A DNA stretch of 64,000 nt, from the NCBI GenBank assembly GCA_029255685.2, contig CM055313.2, positions 48,254,079-48,318,078 of the forward strand, read 5' to 3'. Shown one piece after another: positions 21,300-31,989 of this stretch. Origin of the DNA: Silene conica (lineage: Eukaryota; Streptophyta; Magnoliopsida; Caryophyllales; Caryophyllaceae). Every line of letters starts with the position of its first letter. Within the stretch, counting starts at the first letter, position 1. The translations under genes and the position numbers were made by a program. The notes below the pieces were generated by a model, which saw only the letters and a program-made list of their open reading frames with translations, searched no databases and was not told where the DNA came from.

Positions 21300-21765
21300 C
21301 AGCAAGCAAGGACTCAGAGGCCAACTTAAGGCATGGACCTGCCAATCAGCAAGACACTAGACTCAGAGGCGACATCACAATGCATGGACTAGCATCCAAA
21401 AGTAAAGGACTCAGAGGCCAGCTTAAGGCATGTCCCTTCACCACATCACAAGATACTAGACTCAGAGGCCAGCTTAAGGCATGTCCTAGCATCAAACATC
21501 TGCACTCCGGGCAACGTGTCAGTTCCTTAGCTACCCCGTTGTGCAGCTGCTCTACTTGTCAGACTCAGAGGCCAACTTAAGGCATGTTCCAACGCGATCA
21601 CAATCCAACATGTCTGGGCTCAGAGGCCAGCTTAAGGCATATCCCAGACACGACACTCATACACATATAGGGCTTAGAGGCTAACTTAAGGCATATCCCC
21701 ATATTTGACAATCAACTCACGTATTAAGTTCAGAGGCCAGCTTAAGGCATAACTTAATACGCATC
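21300..21765. repeat. Array of hairpin-like modules with conserved core (LTR A)
   Basis: About eight modules share the core TCAGAGGCCARCTTAAGGCAT. The bases on either side differ between modules, but in most they are complementary to each other. Examples are CGTATTAAGTT (21720) with AACTTAATACG (21751), TGTCTGGG (21611) with CCCAGACA (21643), CTAGAC (21456) with GTCCTAG (21483), and AAGGAC (21405) with GTCCCTT (21432). The arrays in LTRs B, C and D are equivalent (to about 37880, 45340 and 52930). Confidence 0.8.
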
Positions 21766-22214
21766 AATACAATATCATCCAAAGTCTAGGAACTAATCTA
21801 TAGTTCTACTTTCTTATACTTCTAATCAACACTTATTTGATCCCGGGAACTAAGTTGAGGGAGAGCCGGTTTCCCTTTCGGTTACCTGACCGGGGGGTCT
21901 CTATCCTCTCTCCATTCCCGAACCCAATATAGTGTCGCCCATCCTACGGGGACCTCAAACACACATGAAAGATATACGGAACGAATCTCAAACAAAACCG
22001 AATAATCGTTTGAAAGTTAAAAGCAAAATAATGAGAACAGGGGCTCTCAGCCGTTCCACCAGCTAGGAGTCCCTTCCAATGCCCAATCACCGTCTGAAAA
22101 ATCAATGAGAAGAGGCCTCAGCCGGTGGACCGTCCGCCGGCCAGCCGGCTGGGAGTCCCTTCCCATAAGCCAACTTCAAAAACTGAAATATAGGGAGTGA
22201 CTCTCAGCCGGTGG

Positions 22215-23210
22215 TGTTGGGGCTGGTGTCCTTGACAATTAAGTACAATGACTTATTAAATCTCTTTAAGGATCACAAGGGCATACTTCTGTATTATTAC
22301 CAGTTGATCCACGTTTATCAATAACGGTTGGCTTGCTAGATAAGTTTGACGTTATTGTCATACGGATGGCGGTGGTCAACTGGTCCCTATACGTCACACC
22401 TATAGGACACGTTTGAGAGATGTGAAGGTATGAAAATACAGTCACATTTTGCCGGATATGACTAAACGGTTAGTCAGAGGTATTGACTATTAAATTAATC
22501 AATAAGATGTTGAGAATTATTATTTAATACAGATTAAATAATTTTAGCTAATACGGATTACATGTTTAATTCGTAAATTAAATATAAACGGTTATATTTA
22601 ATTAAATATTGTATTCGCGAATTAATATAAACAGTTATATTAATTTAGGTAATTATACAATATCGTATTTTATCAGACCATTATTAATATATCGACTGTA
22701 TTAATAACTGATAACATGTTACGATTTATAAATTAAACCCGCGAAATATATTAAAGCTAATTGGGTCGAATCATGCATTGGGATAAGGTAAGAGTGGAAA
22801 GCCCACTCCTACCCAAACCCCAATTCGGCCGAAATAACTATATAAGGAGGAGGACTCTCCTTATATCAGTTACTCTTGGCACACTGTTAAATTATTCTCA
22901 AAAGAAAATTAGGGTTTTGAGAGCACTCTTCTCCCAAAACCTCAGATCTCACATCTAAAACCTCAAGGGCTCTCCCTATATTGCAAGGCAATTGGAGAGG
23001 ATTTCTAGCACACGCGGCCACGTCTCAGACTAAGTCTTGGGTGCAAGTTATAGGAGGGAATTTGCATTAATTCCTGTTCTTAGGCCTTTTGCGCGAGGAC
23101 TAAAGGTTGTACTTCTTTTCTCATGTTTTTAATCTTATGACAATATTCACAATTGCATATTTCATTATAATCCTGTAATTTTGAGGTGAATACGCGTTTT
23201 ATTCCCCACA
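22215..23210 (+). repeat. 5' LTR of the nested Copia element
   Basis: 996 bp, from TGTTGGGGCTGGTGTCC to ATTCCCCACA. A TATA-like word (CTATATAA, 22838-22845) lies about two thirds in and probably marks the promoter. No difference from the 3' LTR was found by eye. Confidence 0.95.
22838..22845 (+). promoter_or_regulatory. Probable TATA box in the Copia 5' LTR
   Basis: CTATATAA followed by a purine-rich stretch, with no other TATA-like word as well placed in this part of the LTR. The identical word in the 3' LTR is at 30394-30401. Placement by motif only. Confidence 0.5.
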
Positions 23211-23212
23211 AG

Positions 23213-23224
23213 TGGTATCAGAGC
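23213..23224 (+). other. Copia primer binding site
   Basis: TGGTATCAGAGC, complementary to the 3' end of initiator tRNA-Met, two bases after the LTR end. It confirms the plus orientation. Confidence 0.95.
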
Positions 23225-24955
23225 CTTAGGCCATGAAATTTTTACAATTGTGTCTTTCATAAAATCAAAATTTTGAGAAAACCGTGCATCTGCCTAGGCA
23301 CTCGATCGAGTCCCTGTGACACTCGATCGAGTGCCCCCGTACCAGGCTGCCGTGCGTGTATTTTTGTGAGAAATCGATCTTGTTTTCGATTATAATTTGC
23401 ATGTTGTTAATTAATCGATATTTTTAGCAATATGTGAATCTTTTGTTGTTGTTTATATATGATTTACAAGTTTTAAATCAAAGTTATAAACTCGTTTTAA
23501 TGTAAAAGTGCAGCGATTTGCAAATTTTATAAGCCACTCGATCGAGCCCTGCTGCACTCGATCGAGTGACCCTGACACTCGATCGAGTGCCCCTGTTACT
23601 CGATCAAGTGCTCTCGTTTCGGGGTGTTTATTTTCGAAAATAACTCGTTTTCTTATTTTCACATGGCTTAAAATAATATACTGTATACAGAAATAGTATA
23701 TTATTTAGTGAAACGGTTCACACTCGTTTGATACATATTGTTTTAAAACGGTTTAAAATAATGGATTATATGTTTGTTAAAATTGGTGATTAAAACGGTA
23801 TAGTCACTCAATTTTAATCTTAAAAGGTGGTTTGGTATAAATTTATTAATCATAATAACAGTATTATGTCATGTATAAATTGTTTTTAGTTGATGCATTT
23901 TATTTATCGTCTTGTGAATGCCTTGAATGCTTTCAATAACGTATTTAATTTTTGCAAACGGTTGTAACTTAGTGTGGCCTTAGAAGATTGTGTTACCGTA
24001 ATGATGGGACACGATCTTGCTTGTAATTTTGAGATCTTGAATCTCCGTTTTGGGTTTTTGCCATGTAATTACTTTTGTATTTAAATTAGATTGTATCTAG
24101 GACTACTTTTGTAATTTAAATTAGTAATTTTGCGAAGACCAAAGAGAAGACGGAGACCGGATGCTCACTCCCGCTGCAAGGACCAAGATGAAACATCAAG
24201 ACAAGCTTCTAGGGTCCAACGGTGGATTCCAAGTTGTTTTATGTTTATTTTGGTAGGATAGGCCACACTAGGACTTTTATTTACGTTTATTGCATTTATC
24301 TTTACGCTTTCATCGATAATAGCTTGCATCATATTCCGCCTAAAAACCAAACCACCTATATCATGCCTGAAAACTGACTCATGTAGAGGTCTCGCGTTAG
24401 TTTTCTGTGACAATACAGATGTCACATGTCATTTAAAGCCATCACTTTATTTAATTCATTCACGCAATGCTAGTTTTTAGTTCACTTAAATATGAATAAA
24501 TAAAAGTTGATGGGGTCTTCCTCGTATAACCAAAAATTGAGATTAGTCTTTATAAATCAGCCTCCCATGAATCCCTTCTTCGTCGGTAGGCATAATATGA
24601 CCCCTTCTACGTCGGGTAAGTGGGAACAGATGATTTATTTTATCTCAACATCATGGTCACTCGATAATATTCCAGTGACTGAGATGGACTAATAGATAGG
24701 ATTTACGGAAATCTATCGACCAAGAGTTCCAACGATTGGAATTAGCCAAACTGTGGGCTTATCAATATACGGAAATTGAGTCTTGGGATCGTTTATATAA
24801 TTCTTGAGGGAGATCAATTATATAAATGCATGAGTCTACGAGTTTAAATTCAATTTAATATAGACTTAAATCACAACAATAAGTTGCTTATATGGTTTTG
24901 TTTTATCTTCCTTTTCAGTGTAGAACACGTTCAATAAAACTGCTGTAAAACTAAA
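23225..24955 (+). other. 5' leader of the Copia element
   Basis: 1.7 kb between primer site and gag without a gene; small frames here show no motif. It carries the phased palindromes at 23300-23609 and is otherwise AT-rich. It would hold packaging and translation signals, but none can be pinpointed. Confidence 0.75.
23300..23609. repeat. ACTCGATCGAGT palindromes spaced 20-21 bp in the Copia leader
   Basis: Units start at 23300, 23321, 23536, 23556, 23577 and 23598. Four are perfect 12-bp palindromes, and two (23536 and 23598) have one change. Spacings within clusters are 21, 20, 21 and 21 bp. Spacers are mostly short C/T/G-rich stretches such as CCCTGAC. Confidence 0.92.
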
Positions 24956-27900
24956 ATGGCTGGTGAAGACCCAATGCCAAGTGCCAAGCTAGCACGTGAA
25001 TCCTGGCTAAAAGCCTTCATGGACTCCATGAATCAGTCAACTAGACTGAGGAATGATGGGTCAAACTTTTCTGACTGGGAGGCAGCACTACGGAATGCTG
25101 CCATTGCTGACGGAAAGCTTAAGTTCTTAACTGAGCCCATTCCGCCACACCCAGGAACTGGAGCTAGAGCCAACGAAATTCGCGCTCATAGCGATTTCGT
25201 TATGGAAGCGGGTGCGATAAAGAACGTACTCATCTATGCAATGGAATCCAATTTGCAAAGACGCTTCATAACCCATGGTGCAAACAAGATTTTCACCACG
25301 CTCACTAACGAATTCTCCAAGGCTCCGAGAATCGTTTCTTATGAGCATACCTGTCGCTTCTTTGAGGCGAAACTCCAGAAGGGCCAAGCTGTTAGCCCAC
25401 ATATTCTCAACATGATTGAGAATATCGAGAAACTGGAGTCCCTAAACTGCAAGATCAGTGAGAACATCATCGTTGATCGCATGCTTCATTCGCTTCATGA
25501 TGGGTTCGCCCTCTTTAGGGCCAACTACTACATGAACGACATGAAGAAGACTCCCCATGAGCTCCACTCCCTTCTCGTACAGACTGAGAAGGATCTTAAG
25601 TTGAGTGGGAGTCTTAAGCAGGATGTTCTCGTGATCTCCAGTAAGGGGAGAGGTAAAGGGAAGGCTAAAGCTCAGGGCGACCTAGCAGTAGGTAAGCCCA
25701 GGTTCAAGAAACCAGGATTTACTAAGAGTGGGCCAGGTGAGTCGAGCAACTCACAGGGCAAGACAAAGAGCAAGGATACAAGCATGGAATGTCACCATTG
25801 CCACAAGACTGGGCATTGGAGGCGCTCCTGCCCCGTGTATCGCGAGGACATTAAGGCAGGCCGTGTTACTCCTGTTGGTATGTCTTCTTCTTCTTTTATT
25901 CACATGATTGAGATTAACCACGCAAGTTGCGGAACTTGGGTACTTGATACTGGTTGTGGTTCTCATCTATGTAATCATGTGCAGGGCCTCCGAAACCAAG
26001 AACCCCTAATCAAGGGTGAGGTGGACCTGCGTGTCGGGAATGGAGCACGTGTGGCTGCAGTCTCGAAGGGAACATACGTAATCCAGCTTCCAAGTGGATT
26101 CGAGTTATTTTTGTATAACTGTTATTATGTTCCTAGTTTATCCAAAAACATTATTTCAGTTTCTGCACTTGACAAACTCGGATTTTCATTTGTAATAGAG
26201 AATAATAGCTGTATTTTCTCTTTGCACAATATGATTTATGGCAAGGCAGTTTCCATGAATGGAATTTATGTTTTAGATCAAACTACCGAGATATTACATG
26301 TGAATAATAAAAGAATAAAGGTAGGTGACAAAGATCAAACTTACTTATGGCATTGTCGTATGGGACACATAAATGAGAAACGCGTTAAACAGCTCATACA
26401 GAATGGAGCTATTTCGCCCTTTGATTTCGAATCATATGGCACGTGTGAATCATGTCTCATCGGCAAAATGACTCGTATTTCCTTCAAAGGTGTTGGAATG
26501 CGCGCTGCCGACCTATTAGGACTCATACATACGGACGTATGTGGCCCTATGTCGATCAACGCACGAGATGGCTATAGGTATTTCATCACTTTCACGGATG
26601 ATTTGAGTAGATATGGCTATGTCTACTTGATGAAACATAAAAGTGAATCCTTTGACAAGTTCAAAGAATACCAGAATCGGGTACAGAACCAGCTGGGTAG
26701 AAAGATTAAAGCACTACGTTCGGATCGTGGTGGTGAGTATCTTTCACGCGAGTTTGATCAACACCTAAAAGACTGTGGGATCGTACTACAGTTGACTCCA
26801 CCTGGAACACCACAATTAAATGGTGTGTCCGAACGGAGAAATCGAACTTTACTTGATATGGTTCGATCCATGATGAGTCACACCGTTGTGCCTGATTCAT
26901 TGTGGGGCTATGCTCTTTTGTCAGCCGCTCTAATTCTTAACCGAAGTCCGTCTAAAGCTGTTGACAAGACTCCATTCGAGTTATGGAAGGGAACGGTCCC
27001 TAACTTGTCCTTTATTCGGGTTTGGGGCTGCGAGGCTTATGTCAAGTGGAGACATGAGGATAAGCTCGGCCCGCGATCGGTCAAGACATACTTTATAGGC
27101 TATCCAAAGGGAACGTTTGGTCATTACTTCTACTCGCCTACCGAACAACGTGTTTTTGTTGCGGCTAGTGCGACGTTCTTAGAGAAAGAATTTCTCGAGA
27201 ACAAGTCGAGTAATAGAACCTTCGAGTTATCGGAGGTTCAAGAACCAACTACCGAGCAACCATTGGAGGAAACAGTACCTCCAACCGAGGCTGCGGTAGA
27301 TATCCCTGAGGAACCTAGGAGGTCAGGAAGAGTCTCTATTCCACCGGACAGATACATTGGTATGGTCGAGGAACACGATACAGATGACGTCTTACTCCTA
27401 GAGGGTAATGAACCCACAACCTATAAAGGTGCCATGACCAGTTCTGACTCAAAGCTATGGCTAGAAGCCATGCAATCCGAGATGGACTCCATGTATGAGA
27501 ACAACGTGTGGGATCTTGTGGACCTACCTGCAAAGGTACGTCCCCTTCAATGCAAATGGCTTTACAAGATAAAGCATGCCGTGGAAGGACAACAAGATAT
27601 CCATAAGGCTAGACTAGTTGCTAAAGGTTTCACCCAAGTGCCAGGCTTGCACTACGATGAGATCTTTGCACCAGTAGTCATGCTACGTTCCATTCGGATT
27701 ATCTTAGCGATCGCCGCATTTCATGACTATGAAATATGGCAAATGGACGTTAAAACCGCCTTCTTAAACGGTTATTTGGAGGAAGAGTTGTACATGGTAC
27801 AACCCGAGGGTTTTATCGATTCAGCACATCCTAAGAAAGTTTGCAAGCTTAAGCGTTCCATCTATGGACTTAAGCAAGCATCGCGGAGTTGGAACCATCG

Positions 27901-28921
27901 CTTCGACCAAGTGATAAAAGAGAATGGGTTCATTCGATCAGTCGAGGAACCATGTCTCTATATCAAGTCGAGTGGGAGCAAGATTGTATTCCTAGTACTG
28001 TATGTCGATGACATACTCTTGATTGGGAATGACATACCTCTCTTATCTTCGGTTAAAGCATGGTTGAAAAACCACTTCCAGATGAAAGATCTGGGAGAGG
28101 CACAAAGAATTTTGGGCATCCGTATCTACAGGGATAGATCACGACGGATGTTGTCTCTCAGTCAGGAATCTTATATAGAGAAGATTCTGGAGAGATTCAG
28201 CATGACGAACTCCAAGAAGGGGTTCCTTCCTATGACTCCTGGGCTTCACTTGAGCAAGACTCAAGAAGCTAAGTCAGTGGAAGAGAAAGAGCGCATGAGT
28301 CGGATTCCTTATGCTTCGGCAATAGGATCGATCATGTATGCCATGATATGCACACGTCCAGACGTTGCATATGCATTGAGTATGACAAGTCGATTCCAAG
28401 CTCATCCAGGTGAACAACACTGGATGGCCGTGAAAAACATTCTTAAGTACCTACGGAGGACTAAAGATTGGGGATTGACCTTTGGAGGCGACTCGACGCT
28501 CTGCGCCACGGGTTACGCAGATGCTAGCTTCCAAACAGATCGAGATGACTCGAAATCTCAGTCTGGATTTGTCTTTACTCTTAATGGCGCTGCTGTCAGC
28601 TGGAAAAGTTCTAAACAGAGTGTTACAGCAGATTCTACGACTGAGTCCGAGTACTATGCCGCCTCAGAAGCAGCTAAGGAAGCAATATGGATGCGTCAAT
28701 TCTTGCAAGGACTATCAGTAGTGCCTAGTTCGAATGACCCAATCACCGTCTATTGTGACAATAGCGGTGCCATCTTCCAAGCTAAGGAGCATAAGTCTAG
28801 CAGTAAGGCTAGGCATGTACAACGGAAAGCTCATCTAATCCGGGATTACGTGGAGCAAAAGGAGATTTTTATTGAAAAGATCGCTACGGATGTGTTCCTA
28901 AGTTGTAGTACTCTTTTATGA
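24956..28921 (+). CDS. gag-pol: Copia gag-pol polyprotein, C-terminally altered
   Basis: One frame of 1321 residues, starting MAGEDPMPSAKLARESWL. Order of domains: gag (about 15-230); CCHC knuckle CHHCHKTGHWRRSC (about 279-292); aspartic protease with DTGCGSH (about 331); integrase zinc-binding part (HCRMGH at 465, CESC at about 500); catalytic core with HTDVCGP (525), RSDRGGEY (588) and the SERRNRT glutamate (about 625); reverse transcriptase from KWLYKIK (866) with YVDD (about 1016); and RNase H with YADASFQTD and YCDNSGA (about 1265). It would encode every enzyme needed for copying and integration. The end is odd: after FIEKIATD the usual Copia tail (about 40 residues) is replaced by a short unrelated sequence and a stop, so a deletion or frameshift has removed it. 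Whether RNase H still works is unclear. No internal stop is present. Confidence 0.95.
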   Translation: MAGEDPMPSAKLARESWLKAFMDSMNQSTRLRNDGSNFSDWEAALRNAAIADGKLKFLTEPIPPHPGTGARANEIRAHSDFVMEAGAIKNVLIYAMESNLQRRFITHGANKIFTTLTNEFSKAPRIVSYEHTCRFFEAKLQKGQAVSPHILNMIENIEKLESLNCKISENIIVDRMLHSLHDGFALFRANYYMNDMKKTPHELHSLLVQTEKDLKLSGSLKQDVLVISSKGRGKGKAKAQGDLAVGKPRFKKPGFTKSGPGESSNSQGKTKSKDTSMECHHCHKTGHWRRSCPVYREDIKAGRVTPVGMSSSSFIHMIEINHASCGTWVLDTGCGSHLCNHVQGLRNQEPLIKGEVDLRVGNGARVAAVSKGTYVIQLPSGFELFLYNCYYVPSLSKNIISVSALDKLGFSFVIENNSCIFSLHNMIYGKAVSMNGIYVLDQTTEILHVNNKRIKVGDKDQTYLWHCRMGHINEKRVKQLIQNGAISPFDFESYGTCESCLIGKMTRISFKGVGMRAADLLGLIHTDVCGPMSINARDGYRYFITFTDDLSRYGYVYLMKHKSESFDKFKEYQNRVQNQLGRKIKALRSDRGGEYLSREFDQHLKDCGIVLQLTPPGTPQLNGVSERRNRTLLDMVRSMMSHTVVPDSLWGYALLSAALILNRSPSKAVDKTPFELWKGTVPNLSFIRVWGCEAYVKWRHEDKLGPRSVKTYFIGYPKGTFGHYFYSPTEQRVFVAASATFLEKEFLENKSSNRTFELSEVQEPTTEQPLEETVPPTEAAVDIPEEPRRSGRVSIPPDRYIGMVEEHDTDDVLLLEGNEPTTYKGAMTSSDSKLWLEAMQSEMDSMYENNVWDLVDLPAKVRPLQCKWLYKIKHAVEGQQDIHKARLVAKGFTQVPGLHYDEIFAPVVMLRSIRIILAIAAFHDYEIWQMDVKTAFLNGYLEEELYMVQPEGFIDSAHPKKVCKLKRSIYGLKQASRSWNHRFDQVIKENGFIRSVEEPCLYIKSSGSKIVFLVLYVDDILLIGNDIPLLSSVKAWLKNHFQMKDLGEAQRILGIRIYRDRSRRMLSLSQESYIEKILERFSMTNSKKGFLPMTPGLHLSKTQEAKSVEEKERMSRIPYASAIGSIMYAMICTRPDVAYALSMTSRFQAHPGEQHWMAVKNILKYLRRTKDWGLTFGGDSTLCATGYADASFQTDRDDSKSQSGFVFTLNGAAVSWKSSKQSVTADSTTESEYYAASEAAKEAIWMRQFLQGLSVVPSSNDPITVYCDNSGAIFQAKEHKSSSKARHVQRKAHLIRDYVEQKEIFIEKIATDVFLSCSTLL

Positions 28922-29770
28922 ATTCATGTAATAATTCATTTTCTCGTGTACTCTATTCAACCTTATTGTTATGATATAAAATGTTTTGTTTCTCATGTGG
29001 AATTGTACGCCAATTTTGAACACCACAAAGTGAACTGATTAACATTACATCGTTTTGGTCCTTGATTACCCACTTGAGCTGATAACTCAGGTAATCATTT
29101 TGTGACGTTGGTTGATGGTGGGTTCAACGAGCCATAAGTCACGTGGATGACTGACCAATCACAAAGGCGAGTTATACGGATATCTCGTAGGACACCCCGT
29201 GACATCGTTATGGAGTCCTAAATGTTTTATAACATTGGGTGCCAGGTCGTGGATAGGACCTCCATAGTGTTCCTTAGAGTCGAGTCTTTTGACTTTCAAC
29301 TGTTTCTTGAGATTAAGACAGATTTTGGGTAACTTTGGTTTCTTTCCCACGGTCACCGTAACAGGGGCCAAGAGGATTTTTTCTGGGTTATTTCATGCTG
29401 GGCGATATCGGCAGGATTCGAGTTGAGGGAAATATCCAAACCCTTATCAGGATTTTATCATTTCTCAGGGCCACTCGAGGAGTAGTAACTGAAATGCATG
29501 GCCATGCTCGAATACAGATTCGTTTTATCAGTTAAGTTACTCTCTAGTCGGGGAAACCACTCTTGATACAGATCGCTTGTGAGATACGACCTTTGCGAAT
29601 GCGGATTTGCAAATTGTCTTACATTGAGTGGGAGAAATTTTAAAAGGATATGAGATTCGGTTATCGCACCTACACTTGTACGGACAAGTGGGAGTTTGTT
29701 GGAGATTGTGTCCTCCACATGTAGTGTGATAACGTCATTGAACATACCCTTGTACGGACAAGTGGGAGAT
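28922..29770 (+). other. 3' leader and polypurine tract of the Copia element
   Basis: Non-coding; homologous to 1-879 and, nearer the LTR, to the 3' leader of the gag-only element. It contains one 74-bp unit (29675-29748) that mimics the polypurine tract and LTR junction. The true tract is GTGGGAGAT at 29762-29770. Confidence 0.85.
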
Positions 29771-30766
29771 TGTTGGGGCTGGTGTCCTTGACAATTAAGT
29801 ACAATGACTTATTAAATCTCTTTAAGGATCACAAGGGCATACTTCTGTATTATTACCAGTTGATCCACGTTTATCAATAACGGTTGGCTTGCTAGATAAG
29901 TTTGACGTTATTGTCATACGGATGGCGGTGGTCAACTGGTCCCTATACGTCACACCTATAGGACACGTTTGAGAGATGTGAAGGTATGAAAATACAGTCA
30001 CATTTTGCCGGATATGACTAAACGGTTAGTCAGAGGTATTGACTATTAAATTAATCAATAAGATGTTGAGAATTATTATTTAATACAGATTAAATAATTT
30101 TAGCTAATACGGATTACATGTTTAATTCGTAAATTAAATATAAACGGTTATATTTAATTAAATATTGTATTCGCGAATTAATATAAACAGTTATATTAAT
30201 TTAGGTAATTATACAATATCGTATTTTATCAGACCATTATTAATATATCGACTGTATTAATAACTGATAACATGTTACGATTTATAAATTAAACCCGCGA
30301 AATATATTAAAGCTAATTGGGTCGAATCATGCATTGGGATAAGGTAAGAGTGGAAAGCCCACTCCTACCCAAACCCCAATTCGGCCGAAATAACTATATA
30401 AGGAGGAGGACTCTCCTTATATCAGTTACTCTTGGCACACTGTTAAATTATTCTCAAAAGAAAATTAGGGTTTTGAGAGCACTCTTCTCCCAAAACCTCA
30501 GATCTCACATCTAAAACCTCAAGGGCTCTCCCTATATTGCAAGGCAATTGGAGAGGATTTCTAGCACACGCGGCCACGTCTCAGACTAAGTCTTGGGTGC
30601 AAGTTATAGGAGGGAATTTGCATTAATTCCTGTTCTTAGGCCTTTTGCGCGAGGACTAAAGGTTGTACTTCTTTTCTCATGTTTTTAATCTTATGACAAT
30701 ATTCACAATTGCATATTTCATTATAATCCTGTAATTTTGAGGTGAATACGCGTTTTATTCCCCACA
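29771..30766 (+). repeat. 3' LTR of the nested Copia element
   Basis: 996 bp, matching the 5' LTR base for base as far as could be read. It is followed by the second GGTGG and then by the resumed chromovirus LTR A. Confidence 0.95.
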
Positions 30767-31922
30767 GGTGGACCGTCCGCCGGCCAGCCAGTTGGGAGTC
30801 CCTTTCCCATGCCTTTGCAAACTTTAAAAACGAACAAGAAGGATCCTGAGCCGGTCGACCGGCGGCCGACTTACCGGCTCAGAAACCTTGCTCAGATTTC
30901 AGAACATTTAAATGAAACAACCCCGACTCTGAGCCGGCCGACCGGCAGCCGGTCAGCCTACCGGCTCAGAGTCCGCTCTACGCAAAATCGCAAATCCTCT
31001 AAAACAATCAAAACTCCTCAAATCGATTCAAGACTTCTAAATTTGCAACATACAATGTTTACCCATCACATATAATCACCAAATATACTAACTATCAGCA
31101 ATTAATCCCACAAACAATCCTCAATAAGAATATGATTTGTATCCGTCTTAAGCATAAATTTAAGAAATTCAACCACAAGCATATGTTACATCATCTAAGC
31201 ATATAATCATCATGTAAGAACATTCCTATCATGTTTCTAAGTTCAATCAACAACAACAACATGAAAATTCAGAAACTTAAACCATCCTAAACATGAAAAA
31301 TGCTAATATTACAAGTAAAGGCCGAGTTTCTCATTATTGTCACCTTAAAAGCAATTCCGATCAAAGCTCCTCTTCCACCACGTAGCTATCCACACTAGGG
31401 TCGTCTAAACCTTCACCTACAACCAAGGAACACGGATTTTAGAGCTTAAAGGTGAATTAAGCAAAAACAGCCCAAATTTCGAGTTGAAGGAAACGAGAAA
31501 CGGAAGTGACGGATGGCTTGCAAATTCTATGAGGATTCCGAAAATGTAATTATTACCTTGATTTGGAGTCCGGATGATGATGGAAATTGGATTTTAAGCT
31601 TGAGTTTAAGGAGAGGAAAATGAGAAATATGAAATGTCAGTGTTTTGTTTTTGATGAAGAACAATATGTCGACATACTTGAGGGTTTAGGGGTTTATAAT
31701 TATCCTTTCCCGTTTCAAGGAAAACGGGTTTGGTAACATGAACGGGTTTTAGGATATGAATTCAAGTTGCCAAGTTGGGGTTCGTCCTGAGGACTTAAGG
31801 TTCTTAAGACGGATCTTAACGATTTATTAAAATACTTCCCAATAAATTATTAAAATATTATTTTATTACTTAAAATAATTAAAATCCTTAAAATATATTT
31901 TATAAAAATACGGGAGGTTACA

Positions 31923-31942
31923 ATCACCCCAACTTCAAAAAG
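31923..31942 (-). other. Polypurine tract of chromovirus internal domain 1
   Basis: On the minus strand this reads CTTTTTGAAGTTGGGGTGAT, immediately before the LTR start TGTAAC. The same tract adjoins LTR B at 39502 and LTR C at 46974, which fixes the minus orientation of all three internal domains. Confidence 0.85.
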
Positions 31943-31989
31943 TTTCGTCCTCGAAACTCGAACGAAGATAGATTCTAAATAACTATACC

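Larger units (their letters stand above)
22215..30766 (+). mobile_element. Complete young Copia retrotransposon nested in LTR A
   Basis: 8552 bp, with two 996-bp LTRs that look identical over their whole length and a 5-bp duplication GGTGG (22210-22214 and 30767-30771). Removing it and one duplication copy gives back LTR sequence collinear with 38341-38360. It has a tRNA-Met primer site, a long leader, one gag-pol frame of 1321 residues and a polypurine tract. LTR identity makes it the most recent insertion in the window. Sequence style (YVDDILLIGND, GIRIYRDRSRRML, TGTTGG ends) fits the Angela/TAR/Tork group of Copia, but the exact lineage is not certain. Confidence 0.95.
20357..31922 (-). 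repeat. Chromovirus LTR A (outer, split by Copia)
   Basis: The LTR proper is 20357-22214 plus 30772-31922, about 3009 bp without the Copia insertion and one duplicated GGTGG. It runs from TGTAAAACCCCTCGCG to GGAGGTTACA. Compared with the other copies it has lost 18 bp in the first GC-rich hairpin (about 22050), with GCCG at both sides of the gap. As the outermost LTR it is the original 3' LTR on the minus strand. Confidence 0.9.

Noticed and set aside
21077-21765. CRISPR-like array
   Set aside because: Repeats and spacers are irregular, the spacers are complementary to each other across the core, and the host is a plant. No cas genes.
22761-22958. 65-codon frame identical in both Copia LTRs (also 30317)
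   Set aside because: Identity follows from LTR duplication. The frame overlaps the probable TATA region and has no recognisable domain.
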